DNA of 34,576 nucleotides, taken from assembly GCA_903885605.1 (NCBI GenBank), contig CAISJD010000025.1:1-34576 (forward strand), read 5' to 3'. The stretch is from an uncultured Chthonomonas sp. Its GTDB lineage: Bacteria > Armatimonadota > Chthonomonadetes > Chthonomonadales > CAJBBX01. Below, in pieces: positions 25,930-33,699 of the stretch. Each line of letters starts with the position of its first letter. Positions within the stretch are counted from its first letter, which is position 1. The notes beneath the pieces were generated by a model, which saw nothing but the letters and a program-made list of their open reading frames with translations, ran no database searches and had not been told where the DNA came from. The translations under genes were made by a program, and so were the position numbers.

Positions 25930-27555
25930 CTACTTCGCCACGGTGGTGGTGATATGCGGGAGGTGGCCCATGAGGCCGTCGCGGAGGCCGCGAACACGAG
26001 GCTTGTGCAGCTCCACGTCGCGGAGGTGGAAGAGCGGCGCCCAGGGGGCGTCATCGACGGCGATGCGCTCGGCGTCGGCGTAGAGCTTCATGCGCTTGGC
26101 GGTGTCGGGCTCGATATCGGCGGCGTCGCAGAGCTTGTCGAACTCCGGGTTGCTGTAGCCCACCTGGTTCTCGTTGGAGCCGGTGCGGAGCATGAGCGAG
26201 AGGAAGTTCTGCGGGTCCAGGTAGTCGGCCGACCACCGGAGCAGGTAGCAGGGCATGTTACCGTTGGCCCGCTGGGTGAGGAACTGCGCCCACTCCACCT
26301 GCTGGAGGTCCACCTCGATGCCCAGGTTGCGCTTCAGGTCGCTCCGCACCGCGATGGCGGCGTCCTCGATGTACTTGTAGCCCTGCCGGAAGGAGATCGT
26401 CAGCCTCGGGAAGCCCTGCCCTCCGGGGAACCCGGCGTCGGCGAGGAGCTTGCGGGCCTTGTCGGGGCTGAACGCGAGGCCGGCCGGCTTGTCGTTGCGG
26501 CCCGGCACGCCCGGCGGCACGATGCCCTGCGCCTTGACGGCGGTGCCCTGCAGGGCGATCTGGATCACCGTGTCCTTGTCGATGGCCATGGCGAAGGCCT
26601 GCCGCACGCGCTTGTCCTTGAAGGGCTTGAAGTCCTGCTGGTTCAGCGCCAGGTACCAGACGTTGGCCCGGGAGAACTCGCGGAGCTGCTTGGAGAGCTC
26701 GGGGTCTTTGCGCAGGCGCGGCAGGTCGGCGCGCTGGATGTCGGTGATGTCGAGCCCGTCGCCCTCGAACTTGGTCTGCCGCGCGTTGCTGTCGGCGAGT
26801 ACGGGCCGCTCGATGCCGTCCAGCACCGGCTTGCCCAGGTGGTAGTCCGGGTTGGCGGCCAGCGTGACGCTGTAGCCCAGCCGGTAGTCGGCCATGGCGA
26901 AGGGCCCCGTGCCGATGACGGTCAGCTCGCTGAACTTGCCGCCCTGCTTTTCGATGGCTTCGCGGCAGACCACGTAGGCGGTCGGGTAGGTGAGCTTGCC
27001 CAGGAAGTAGGGCTTGCGCTTGTCGATGGTGATCTGCAGCGTCTTCGCATCGATCGCCTTGAGGCCGCGGAGCGTGGGCGTGCGGCCGTCGGCCACGTCC
27101 GCGGCTCCGTCGATGTCCAGCAGGTAGCTCCGGCAGGTGGGCGACTTGGTGGCCGGCAGCAGGGCTCGGGTGATGGACCAGACGAAGTCCTCGGCGGTGA
27201 CCACGCGCTGGTAGGGCTTGTGGAACTTCACGTCGCCGCGCAGGTGGAAGGTGTAGGTTCGGCCGTCGGGGCTGATCTCCCACTTCTCGGCGATGTTGGG
27301 CACCACCTCGTTCTTCTCGCTCCACATCACCAGGCCCTCGTAGACCTGCATCAGCATATCGATGGTGTCGCCGTCCTCCACCAGCGCCGGGTCCAGCGTG
27401 GTGGGGCGCGATTGCATGGCGTAGCGGAAGACGTTGGGGCCCTTGACGGTGTAGGCCCAGCGAGCGGCTCCGCCGTCCTTGCGGCCGCAGCCGGCGAGCG
27501 CGAAGGCGGCGAGAAGGGCGGCGGCGAACAGGGACCGGCGCAGCGGCCAGGACAT
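25930..27555 (-). CDS. Oligopeptide ABC transporter substrate-binding lipoprotein (SBP family 5)
   Basis: A 541-residue lipoprotein. The ATG at 27555 has AAGGAG 9 bases upstream; an upstream open extension lacks such support. The signal peptide ends in the lipobox LAGC (Cys23). The mature part has the SBP_bac_5 pattern: TLDPALVEDGDTIDMLMQVY near 50, the segment with GRTYTFHLRGDVKFH near 100, and the late segment with YSNPEFDKLCDAA. No permease or ATPase genes are in the window, so it either uses components encoded elsewhere or acts as a peptide receptor. It lies 29 bases after the UroD-like gene and 29 before the peptidase gene, which supports a peptide-uptake-and-breakdown unit. Confidence 0.93.
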   Translation of the reverse strand: MSWPLRRSLFAAALLAAFALAGCGRKDGGAARWAYTVKGPNVFRYAMQSRPTTLDPALVEDGDTIDMLMQVYEGLVMWSEKNEVVPNIAEKWEISPDGRTYTFHLRGDVKFHKPYQRVVTAEDFVWSITRALLPATKSPTCRSYLLDIDGAADVADGRTPTLRGLKAIDAKTLQITIDKRKPYFLGKLTYPTAYVVCREAIEKQGGKFSELTVIGTGPFAMADYRLGYSVTLAANPDYHLGKPVLDGIERPVLADSNARQTKFEGDGLDITDIQRADLPRLRKDPELSKQLREFSRANVWYLALNQQDFKPFKDKRVRQAFAMAIDKDTVIQIALQGTAVKAQGIVPPGVPGRNDKPAGLAFSPDKARKLLADAGFPGGQGFPRLTISFRQGYKYIEDAAIAVRSDLKRNLGIEVDLQQVEWAQFLTQRANGNMPCYLLRWSADYLDPQNFLSLMLRTGSNENQVGYSNPEFDKLCDAADIEPDTAKRMKLYADAERIAVDDAPWAPLFHLRDVELHKPRVRGLRDGLMGHLPHITTTVAK

Positions 27556-27584
27556 GGGCTTGGGCTCCTTGGGGGCCGCCGGCG

Positions 27585-28682
27585 CTAGCGGACGGCCAAC
27601 TGGCGGGAGAGGTCGAGGTACCGCTTGATCCCCTCCGGCGTTACGTTCCACGGGATATGGTTGCCGACGCACATAAAATACCCGTCGGACATCCGGGCTG
27701 TCTCCGCCATGGAGGCGACCATGGCGCGGATCTCGTCGGGATCGTTGCGGGTCAGCACGCGGTTGTCACCCTCGCCGGCCAGCACGCAGTTCGGGTGGCG
27801 CCGGGCGATCGCCTTGAAGTCGGTGTAGGGTTCGGTGACGATGCCCGTGGCGCCGCAGGCCATCACGTCGTCGGCGTAGGCATCCATGCGGCCGTCCGAC
27901 ATGAAGATGACGCGCTTGCCGGCCGCCCGGGCGATGGACCAGAACTCTTCGTACTGGGGGAAGATGTGCTTGTTCATCCACGCCCGCGAGCAGACGGGGC
28001 CGCGTGTGTTGACGATGTCGTCATGGCAGACGATGAACCGGATCGGTAGCCGCGCGAAGGTGCGGAAGACGCGGCGATTGATCTCTGCGAACTCCTCCAT
28101 GACGCGGTCGAAGCGCGGGTCCAGGCAGGCCTCCATGAAGAGCTCCCAGCCGAAGACGAGCAGGGGCCACATGAACATGGTGTTGTAGAAGCCCGTGCCG
28201 GCATCGCTCCCTTCCGGCGCCTCATCGCCCCATTCGGCGGGGTAGTAGGAGCGGTAGAGTCGGTAGAGGGCCTCCTCGTCGCGGTAGTCGCGGCTCTCCA
28301 CCACGGGGATTGCGCTGTAGTCGGCGCTCTCCAGCGGCGAGTAGGCGAACACCTCGTCGAGGCTCTTGCAGGCGTGGCCCCAGTCCCAGCGCCAGGTCTC
28401 GCCGTCGCCCCACCGCACGTGGTGGCGGCCGTCGGCGTCGCCTGACGAGCTGTGGGACCCGAGGTCGAGCTCCGGGCGGGGGCGGGGATCGTCGGTCTCG
28501 GGCGCTCCCAGGCCCAGTTCGGGATAGAGCTCCGCCAGGCGCAGGCGGCACTGGCGGGGGTGGTCGTAATAGTCGATGCCGGTTAGGTAGGTCTCGGCGT
28601 CGGGGCACGACCAGTGCTCCCAGTGGGCCACCTTGCGCGGCCCCGCGCCCATGTAGGTCAGGTATCGATCCGACGGCGTCAT
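27585..28682 (-). CDS. Uroporphyrinogen decarboxylase family protein (methyltransferase-like branch)
   Basis: A 365-residue protein. Its ATG overlaps the stop of the kinase-like gene as ATGA (28679-28682), so translation is coupled. The UroD-type TIM barrel shows ICHDDIVNTRGPVCSRAWMN near 233-253, AAGKRVIFMSDGRMD near 270-285 and VLAGEGDNRVL near 315. This is the UroD-superfamily branch that includes MtaA/CmuA-like methyltransferases and many uncharacterised proteins from glycan-degrading bacteria. No heme genes are nearby, so a true HemE role is unlikely. No corrinoid-binding protein is visible either. Its placement between a kinase-like gene and a peptide-binding lipoprotein is unexplained. 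Confidence 0.85.
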   Translation of the reverse strand: MTPSDRYLTYMGAGPRKVAHWEHWSCPDAETYLTGIDYYDHPRQCRLRLAELYPELGLGAPETDDPRPRPELDLGSHSSSGDADGRHHVRWGDGETWRWDWGHACKSLDEVFAYSPLESADYSAIPVVESRDYRDEEALYRLYRSYYPAEWGDEAPEGSDAGTGFYNTMFMWPLLVFGWELFMEACLDPRFDRVMEEFAEINRRVFRTFARLPIRFIVCHDDIVNTRGPVCSRAWMNKHIFPQYEEFWSIARAAGKRVIFMSDGRMDAYADDVMACGATGIVTEPYTDFKAIARRHPNCVLAGEGDNRVLTRNDPDEIRAMVASMAETARMSDGYFMCVGNHIPWNVTPEGIKRYLDLSRQLAVR

Positions 28683-29704
28683 GCCATGCCCTCCCGGAGC
28701 CGGGCGGCGATGGCCCGGCAGGCGTCGTCCAGCTGATGGAGCCCATCGGGGACGGTCAGGCGAGTGACCGGCGCTCGGGCGGCGGCTTCCGCCAGCAGGC
28801 TCATGCGTCCGGGCTGCCAGCCCATGGCCTCGACGAGCCGGGCCGAGAAGGAGTGGCGAACCAACTCTATGATAGACGCCGAGCCGGGCAGCGGGTGCAT
28901 GGCGAGGGCGCCGTTCTCGCGCCGTTCGGGCAGAAAGATGCCTCCCAGCGGCAGGACGCGGTCCGAGAAGCCGGCCCCGAGTTGCTCCACGGAGATCACG
29001 CGCTTGTCGGCCCGAGGATGCACCAGGGGCAGCGCCTCGGCTTGCAGGCCCAGCCGGGCCACCGAAGCGGGCCAGAGGCGCATGGCCGCGAAGCCCGGAC
29101 GGACGCCGATGCCCGTGGGCGTGCGCTGCAGGATGGCCACGTCGTCCGCGTGGAGCGGCAGGCCGCACCGGGTGAGGCCGGCGGCCAGGGTGCTCTTGCC
29201 ACCCGACTGCGAGGCGAGGAATAGGACCGCTCGCCCGTCGACCTCCACCGAGGAGGCGTGGATCGCCGCCGCTCCGTTGGCCTCGAACCAGACCGAGAGG
29301 ACGGCGCCGAGAAGCTGCGTGGCCCGGAGGTCGGGGTCCGGCTCAGGCCAGTCCCGGTAGCCGATGCTGTCGCCGCGGAGCAGGTAATCGCAGGAGTAGA
29401 GCTGCAGGTGGAGCCCTTCGGGGCATCGGCGAACGGTGATGGAGGGCACATCCCGCCAGCCCCAGGGACTCACGAAGCAGGGCTCGGATGCAGGCACGCG
29501 CAGGTCGGCGGGTCGGATGGCGACGGCCGGGCCGGAGCCCGCAAGAGGCAATGGGTACTGCACCGCATCCGGGTAGTCCAGAGCAAGGCCGTAGGCTCGG
29601 TAGAGGGGCAAGGGCGTCTGGTTCCGGTGCGGTAGACAAGCAGACGCAGCCCAAGGCAGGCTGGCTGCCCGGAGCTGCGTCAAGGTCTGATTGTGCGGGC
29701 GCAC
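28679..29704 (-). CDS. HPr-kinase-like P-loop protein (RiPP-associated HprK type)
   Basis: A 341-residue protein. A P-loop ASQSGGKST (164-172) is preceded by AIHASSV (148-154) and followed by LHADDVAIL, with Asp187-Asp188. This is the layout of the HPr kinase C-terminal domain, without the bacterial HPr kinase N-terminal domain. The first 110 residues are distinct (LYRAYGLAL near 34-42). Known relatives phosphorylate the C-terminal residue of lasso peptides (ThcoK/PadeK type) or sit in other RiPP and PqqD-linked clusters. The start is a GTG at 29704, 21 bases after the small peptide gene; its ribosome site is weak, so a later start is possible. Its stop overlaps the UroD-like start. No HPr or PTS gene is seen, so a role in sugar control is less likely. 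Confidence 0.83.
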   Translation of the reverse strand: MRPHNQTLTQLRAASLPWAASACLPHRNQTPLPLYRAYGLALDYPDAVQYPLPLAGSGPAVAIRPADLRVPASEPCFVSPWGWRDVPSITVRRCPEGLHLQLYSCDYLLRGDSIGYRDWPEPDPDLRATQLLGAVLSVWFEANGAAAIHASSVEVDGRAVLFLASQSGGKSTLAAGLTRCGLPLHADDVAILQRTPTGIGVRPGFAAMRLWPASVARLGLQAEALPLVHPRADKRVISVEQLGAGFSDRVLPLGGIFLPERRENGALAMHPLPGSASIIELVRHSFSARLVEAMGWQPGRMSLLAEAAARAPVTRLTVPDGLHQLDDACRAIAARLREGMA

Positions 29705-29725
29705 AGAGGCGCCGCGAGTGATCGC

Positions 29726-29851
29726 TTAGGTGAGGGTTCCGGTAGCGAGGTCGTCGCCGGGGCCGCCGGCGTTGCCCGCGGTAAGGTCCAGCAGCGAACC
29801 CCAGTCCGTCAGGACCGGCTCTTCGTAGGGCTGAACTTCAGTGACATTCAT
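29726..29851 (-). CDS. Candidate RiPP precursor with lasso-type leader motif, 41 residues
   Basis: The ATG at 29851 has GGAGG 8 bases upstream; an in-frame ATG at 29866 has poorer support. Residues 9-24 fit the lasso leader pattern Y-x2-P-x-L-x3-G-x5-T exactly: Tyr9, Pro12, Leu14, Gly18, Thr24. Cleavage after residue 25, by analogy, leaves a 16-residue core GNAGGPGDDLATGTLT. Gly1 of the core and Asp8 or Asp9 could form the macrolactam ring of a lasso peptide. The core is glycine-rich and has few bulky residues to hold a threaded tail, so another modification class is possible. It is the first gene of the operon and is followed by an HPr-kinase-like gene, a known tailoring partner. No lasso B or C protein is in the window. 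Confidence 0.72.
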   Translation of the reverse strand: MNVTEVQPYEEPVLTDWGSLLDLTAGNAGGPGDDLATGTLT

Positions 29852-29908
29852 TGCGGCAGCCTCCATGGTGTTCCCCGGGTGCACAAGCAGTCACACACCT
29901 AGGGTCCA

Positions 29909-29914
29909 AGTATA
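29909..29914 (-). promoter_or_regulatory. Candidate -10 element for the peptide/kinase operon
   Basis: TATACT on the minus strand, five of six consensus bases, lies about 58 bases before the ATG at 29851 in an AT-richer patch. No good -35 partner is seen. A second TATACT lies further upstream at 29975-29980. Confidence 0.3.
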
Positions 29915-29947
29915 CAGGTTACGCCGACAGGCGAACGGAAAACACGC

Positions 29948-29963
29948 AGGAGCGTTGGCTCCT
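29948..29963 (-). terminator. Short hairpin with T run after the thioredoxin-like gene
   Basis: AGGAGC-CAAC-GCTCCT on the minus strand forms a 6-bp stem with a 4-base loop, followed by GCGTG and TTTT. It lies 30 bases beyond the thioredoxin-like stop (29993) and upstream of the candidate -10 at 29909, so it would separate the two minus-strand transcripts. Confidence 0.45.
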
Positions 29964-29992
29964 AGCAGGCGATCAGTATAGCACCCAGGTCC

Positions 29993-30421
29993 CTATAGCC
30001 GTTTGGAGCCCCTGTACGAGGCCAGTCGGCCGAGCGCCACCGCGAGTTCGTCGGCGGGCATGACGCCCCGAATCGAACTGACCACGGTGCCGTCGGCCTT
30101 CAGGAAGAAGAGGCGCGGGAAGGAGGTGACCCCCAGGCTCCGGGCCGACTGCAGCCCCTCCTTCTCGGCGTTCAGCTTCACGTTGACGAACTTGCGCGAC
30201 GCAGTGACGACCGCCGGGGCCGTAAAGACGTCACGGTCCAGCACCTTGCAGTAGGTGCACCAGTCCGTGTAGAAGTCCACCATGATCAGCTTGCCGGTGC
30301 GCTTCGCCTCGCGTTGCGCCGCGGCGTAGGAGCGGGTCCAGGTGATGCCTCGTGCGAGGGCTGGGAGTGACGAGAGGCACGCCATCAAGGCGGCTATCAC
30401 GATAGCGCGGGTCATACGCAT
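29993..30421 (-). CDS. Secreted thioredoxin-fold protein
   Basis: A 142-residue protein with a signal peptide (MRMTRAIVIAALMACLSSLPALARG). The thioredoxin fold carries the active site FYTDWCTYCKVLD, and SFPRLFFLKADG provides the cis-proline loop. It resembles the DsbD-gamma/DUF255-type thioredoxin-like domains rather than cytoplasmic TrxA. The likely role is disulfide or haem-cysteine reduction outside the cytoplasm; the octaheme cytochrome is about 10 kb away, so a link is only a guess. The start at 30421 has a weak GGAG about 12 bases upstream; an ATG two codons later is also possible. It diverges from the ThuA operon across a 233-base region containing an interrupted inverted repeat. Confidence 0.85.
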   Translation of the reverse strand: MRMTRAIVIAALMACLSSLPALARGITWTRSYAAAQREAKRTGKLIMVDFYTDWCTYCKVLDRDVFTAPAVVTASRKFVNVKLNAEKEGLQSARSLGVTSFPRLFFLKADGTVVSSIRGVMPADELAVALGRLASYRGSKRL

Positions 30422-30450
30422 TCGGTTGAGGTCTCCAGCAGTGTCAGGGC

Positions 30451-30511
30451 GCCGGACAGCGCACAGTGGCACCATTATGGACCGTCCACCCCGCCATTGC
30501 CACTGTCCGGC
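30451..30511. promoter_or_regulatory. Interrupted 14-base inverted repeat in a divergent promoter region
   Basis: The right arm TGCCACTGTCCGGC (30498-30511) is the exact reverse complement of GCCGGACAG (30451-30459) joined to TGGCA (30467-30471), with 7 extra bases between them. A minus-strand CATAAT (30474-30479), a possible -10 for the thioredoxin-like gene, lies between the arms. It could be a regulator site or a hairpin. Confidence 0.35.
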
Positions 30512-30654
30512 GGCGGATGGGTTCCGACGCCCAGACTGCCAGGCCCACCGGGCCGCATTGTCGACGGCGTTACCGTGTGCGAGGCAGGGATTGCCGCATC
30601 GATGCCGAACCTGTAGGGGCGGCGGTTGCCGTGATCTCTACGAGGGGGTGCGGG

Positions 30655-32358
30655 ATGCGAAGAGTGGCTGCGGGATGGGCGGCGATTGCCGCGTTGGGTC
30701 TGTCGCTGCTGCCCTGGGCGGCGGGCGCGCAGGCCATGGCCGGGCCGGAGGAGACGGCGCGCATCCAGGCCGCGCTGCCGGACCACGCGCCCGCCAAGCC
30801 GCTGAAGCCGCGGCGGCTGCTCGTCTTCGACCTCAACGTCATCTACGGCGGGCACGGCTCCATCCCCACCGCCAACACCGCCTTCACGCTCATGGGCAAG
30901 AAGACGGGCGCCTTCGAGACCGTGGTGAGCCGCGACCCGGCCGTCTTCTCCGCCGAGAGCCTGAAGACGTTCGACGCCGTCTTCTTCAACAACACCGTGG
31001 GGAACCAGTTCACCGATCCCACGCTGCGGCGCAACCTGCTGGAGTTCGTGCTGGGCGGCGGCGGGCTCATGGGCGTCCACGGAACCACCGTGGGCTTCAC
31101 CCGATGGGACCAGGGCGCGGCCGACGACTGGCCCGAGTGGGGATGCATGCTGGGCGGGCGGGGCGCCAACCACCGCGCCGCCGACGAGGCCGTGCTGGTC
31201 CGCAACGAGGATCCGCTCCATCCGGTGACCGCCATGCTGGGCCACGACTTCCGCGCGGCGGATGAGTTCTTCCGCTTCAGCCCGCCCTACTCCCGCGAGC
31301 GGGTCCGCGTGCTCCTGAGCCTGGACAACGCCCGATCGGCGGCCCTGCAGGGCATCGACCGCCTGCCCCGGATCCGCGAGGACGAGGACTACGCCGTGGC
31401 CTGGGTGCGCAACTACGGCCGGGGCCGCGTCTTCTACTCGTCCATGGCGCACAACCCCAAGGTCTTCTGGGACCCGGCCATGCTCAAGTTCTACCTCGCC
31501 GCCGCGCAGTTCGCCCTTGGGGACCTGCCCGCGCCCACCGTTCCCAGCGCCAAGCTGACCCCGGCCATCCGGGCGCAGGAGAAGCTGGGGTGGCGGCTGG
31601 GCGTCGAGGCCTACACCTTCAGCCGATACAACCTCTTCGAGGCCATCGAGAAGACGGCGGCGCTGGGGCTGCCCTACATGGGCGGGCTCAGCTTCCAGAA
31701 GGTAGGCGGCGGCATCGACAAGAACTTCGAGCCCGGCCTCAGCGACGAGGAGCTGCAGCAGGTCCGCATGAAGCTCGACGCCGCCGGCATCCGGATGCTC
31801 ACCTACTACATCCAGGACATCCCCGGCGACGAGGCGGGATGCCGGAAGGTCTTCGAGTTCGGCAAGAAGATGGGCATTGAGGTCTTCATGTCCGAGCCTG
31901 CCCTGGCGGCGCTGCCGACCATCGACCGCTTCTGCAACGAGTACGGCATCAAGGTGGGGCTCCACAACCACGACCAGAAGGCCTCCCCCAACACCTGGAG
32001 CCCGGAGGCCATCCTCAAGAGCTGCCAGGGCCTCAGCAAGATGGTGGGCGCTGCGGCGGACGTGGGCTACTGGATGCGCGGCGGGCAGGACCCCATCGCC
32101 GGCATCCGCAAATTGGGCGATCGCCTCATAACGCTCCAAATGCACGACCTGCACGAGATCACCGCCAGTGGCCATGACGTGCCATGGGGAACCGGGGCGG
32201 GCAGGTCCGAGGCGCTCCTGCTGGAGATGCACAGGCTGGGCATCAAGCCGGTCATGTTCGGCCTTGAGTACAGCTACAAGTTCGAGAACAACCTGCCGGA
32301 GATCGCCCAGACCATCCGCTTCTTCGACGGGCTGGCGGCGCGGACCGCCAGGCCTTGA
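30655..32358 (+). CDS. Fusion of ThuA-like domain and xylose-isomerase-like TIM barrel, secreted
   Basis: A 567-residue protein. GAGGGGG lies 6 bases before the ATG at 30655, and the protein begins with a signal peptide (to about GAQAMA). Residues about 52-275 are a ThuA/trehalose-utilisation domain with a glutamine-amidotransferase-like fold: FDAVFFNNTVGN, GGGLMGVHGTT, then GRGRVFYSSMAHNP. Residues about 310-560 are an AP-endonuclease-2/xylose-isomerase-like barrel (WRLGVEAYTFSRYNLFEAI, VGLHNHDQKASPNTW, LQMHDLHEI). The two halves are usually separate neighbouring genes. The stop overlaps the TTG start of the Gfo/Idh gene. The trio suggests conversion of keto-sugars, perhaps outside the cytoplasm given the signal peptide. 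Confidence 0.88.
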   Translation: MRRVAAGWAAIAALGLSLLPWAAGAQAMAGPEETARIQAALPDHAPAKPLKPRRLLVFDLNVIYGGHGSIPTANTAFTLMGKKTGAFETVVSRDPAVFSAESLKTFDAVFFNNTVGNQFTDPTLRRNLLEFVLGGGGLMGVHGTTVGFTRWDQGAADDWPEWGCMLGGRGANHRAADEAVLVRNEDPLHPVTAMLGHDFRAADEFFRFSPPYSRERVRVLLSLDNARSAALQGIDRLPRIREDEDYAVAWVRNYGRGRVFYSSMAHNPKVFWDPAMLKFYLAAAQFALGDLPAPTVPSAKLTPAIRAQEKLGWRLGVEAYTFSRYNLFEAIEKTAALGLPYMGGLSFQKVGGGIDKNFEPGLSDEELQQVRMKLDAAGIRMLTYYIQDIPGDEAGCRKVFEFGKKMGIEVFMSEPALAALPTIDRFCNEYGIKVGLHNHDQKASPNTWSPEAILKSCQGLSKMVGAAADVGYWMRGGQDPIAGIRKLGDRLITLQMHDLHEITASGHDVPWGTGAGRSEALLLEMHRLGIKPVMFGLEYSYKFENNLPEIAQTIRFFDGLAARTARP

Positions 32359-33689
32359 GCGCCGCCACCGGCCTCACGCGCCGTGATCTGGCCCTGGGCG
32401 CGGCGGCCGTGCCCCTCCTCCTACCATGGAAGGCGCGAGGCGAGCCGGCGCCCAGCGCCCGCATCACGGTGGCCGTCATCGGGCTGGGCGCCATGGGCAT
32501 GGGCCACCTGGCCTACTGCCTGGGCGACCGCGCGGTGCAGCTCCTTGCCCTCTGCGACGTGGACCGCGTGCGCCGCGACGACGGCATGCGCCGCGTGGAG
32601 GCCGCCTACGGCGCGGATGGCGCCCGCTCGGTTAAGCCGTACAACGACTACCGAGACATCCTGGCCCGGCCGGACATCGACGCCGTGCTCATCGCCACGC
32701 CGGACCACTGGCATACTCCCATCTCCGTCGACGCTGCCAAGGCGGGCAAGGACGTCTACTGCGAGAAGCCGATCAGCATGACCATCGCCGAGGGGCGCCG
32801 GCTGGTCAACGTCATGCGCGAGCACGCCCGGGTCTTCCAGACCGGCACGCAGTACCGATCCATCACCACCATCCGCAATGTGGTCCGCTTCGTGCGGCGC
32901 GGCGGCCTGGGCAAGGTGAAGCACGCCTTCACGCTCTGGTCGCGCACCGAGGGCTCCTACACGCCGGTCTGCTACCCGCTGCCCGCCGAGCCCGTGCCCG
33001 ACGGGCTGGACTGGGACCTCTGGGTCGGCCCGGCCCCGTGGCGCCCCTACAACAGCCGCTTCCACCGCAACCCCGTGCCGGGCGTGGTGCCCTGGGCCTT
33101 CTGCGAGGACTTCGGCGTGGCCTCCATCACGTGGCACCACTCCCACGCGGCCGACGTGGCGCAATACGCGCTGGGCGTCGAGGAGACCGGGCCGGTCGAG
33201 ATCATCCACCCCTCCTCCAACCGGTATCCGACGCTCACCTTCCGCTATGCCGACGGCACGCTGCTCCACCTGGTGGAGGACTGGGGCATGGTGAGCAACA
33301 CCTACCACGCCGTGCCCGCCGGCGCGCGGCTGGAGGGCAACTTCGGCGGCGTCTACGTGGGAGAGCGGGGTTGGGTCACCTCCATGACCGGCGCAGGCCG
33401 TCTGGAGGGCGCGCCGGAGAGCCTCTTCGAGGAGATGGAGATGCCGCGCCACGAGGCGGGCTGGGGCCAGGCCCACCACGGCAACTGGCTTGAGTGCATC
33501 CGCACCCGGAACCGCACCAGCACCGACGGCGAGCTGGGCCACCGTTCGGCCTCGCTGGGGCATCTGGCGCACATCGCGTACAAGCTCCAGCGGAGCCTGA
33601 AGTGGGACCCCGTGCGCGAGGTCTTCCCCGCCGATCCCGAGGCCAACCGTCTCTGCTCGCGCGCCATGCGTGAGCCGTGGCGGCTGTAG
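32355..33689 (+). CDS. Second Gfo/Idh/MocA family oxidoreductase with Tat signal
   Basis: A 444-residue protein starting with a TTG at 32355 that overlaps the upstream stop as TTGA. The twin-arginine signal is TRRDLALGAAAVPLLL (Arg9-Arg10). The Rossmann site GLGAMG lies at 43-48 and EKP at 137-139; ATPDHWHTP precedes it. It belongs to the same broad family as the protein at 17462 but is clearly a different subgroup. The tight coupling to the ThuA/isomerase fusion points to a shared pathway, such as oxidation of a sugar followed by isomerisation. No ATG suits the Tat signal, so the TTG start is fairly secure. Confidence 0.9.
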   Translation: MSAATGLTRRDLALGAAAVPLLLPWKARGEPAPSARITVAVIGLGAMGMGHLAYCLGDRAVQLLALCDVDRVRRDDGMRRVEAAYGADGARSVKPYNDYRDILARPDIDAVLIATPDHWHTPISVDAAKAGKDVYCEKPISMTIAEGRRLVNVMREHARVFQTGTQYRSITTIRNVVRFVRRGGLGKVKHAFTLWSRTEGSYTPVCYPLPAEPVPDGLDWDLWVGPAPWRPYNSRFHRNPVPGVVPWAFCEDFGVASITWHHSHAADVAQYALGVEETGPVEIIHPSSNRYPTLTFRYADGTLLHLVEDWGMVSNTYHAVPAGARLEGNFGGVYVGERGWVTSMTGAGRLEGAPESLFEEMEMPRHEAGWGQAHHGNWLECIRTRNRTSTDGELGHRSASLGHLAHIAYKLQRSLKWDPVREVFPADPEANRLCSRAMREPWRL

Positions 33690-33699
33690 GAGGCCCCCC

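Noticed and set aside
25954-27588. A 544-codon plus-strand frame opposite the SBP lipoprotein gene
   Set aside because: Low-complexity Val/Leu/Gly/Glu product without domains; the opposite strand encodes a clear lipoprotein.
27585-28682. HemE, heme-pathway uroporphyrinogen decarboxylase
   Set aside because: Sequence fits the broad UroD superfamily rather than HemE, and no heme genes surround it.
28679-29704. True HPr kinase/phosphorylase of carbon catabolite control
   Set aside because: The usual N-terminal domain is absent and no HPr or PTS gene is nearby; the adjacent RiPP-like peptide gives a better explanation.
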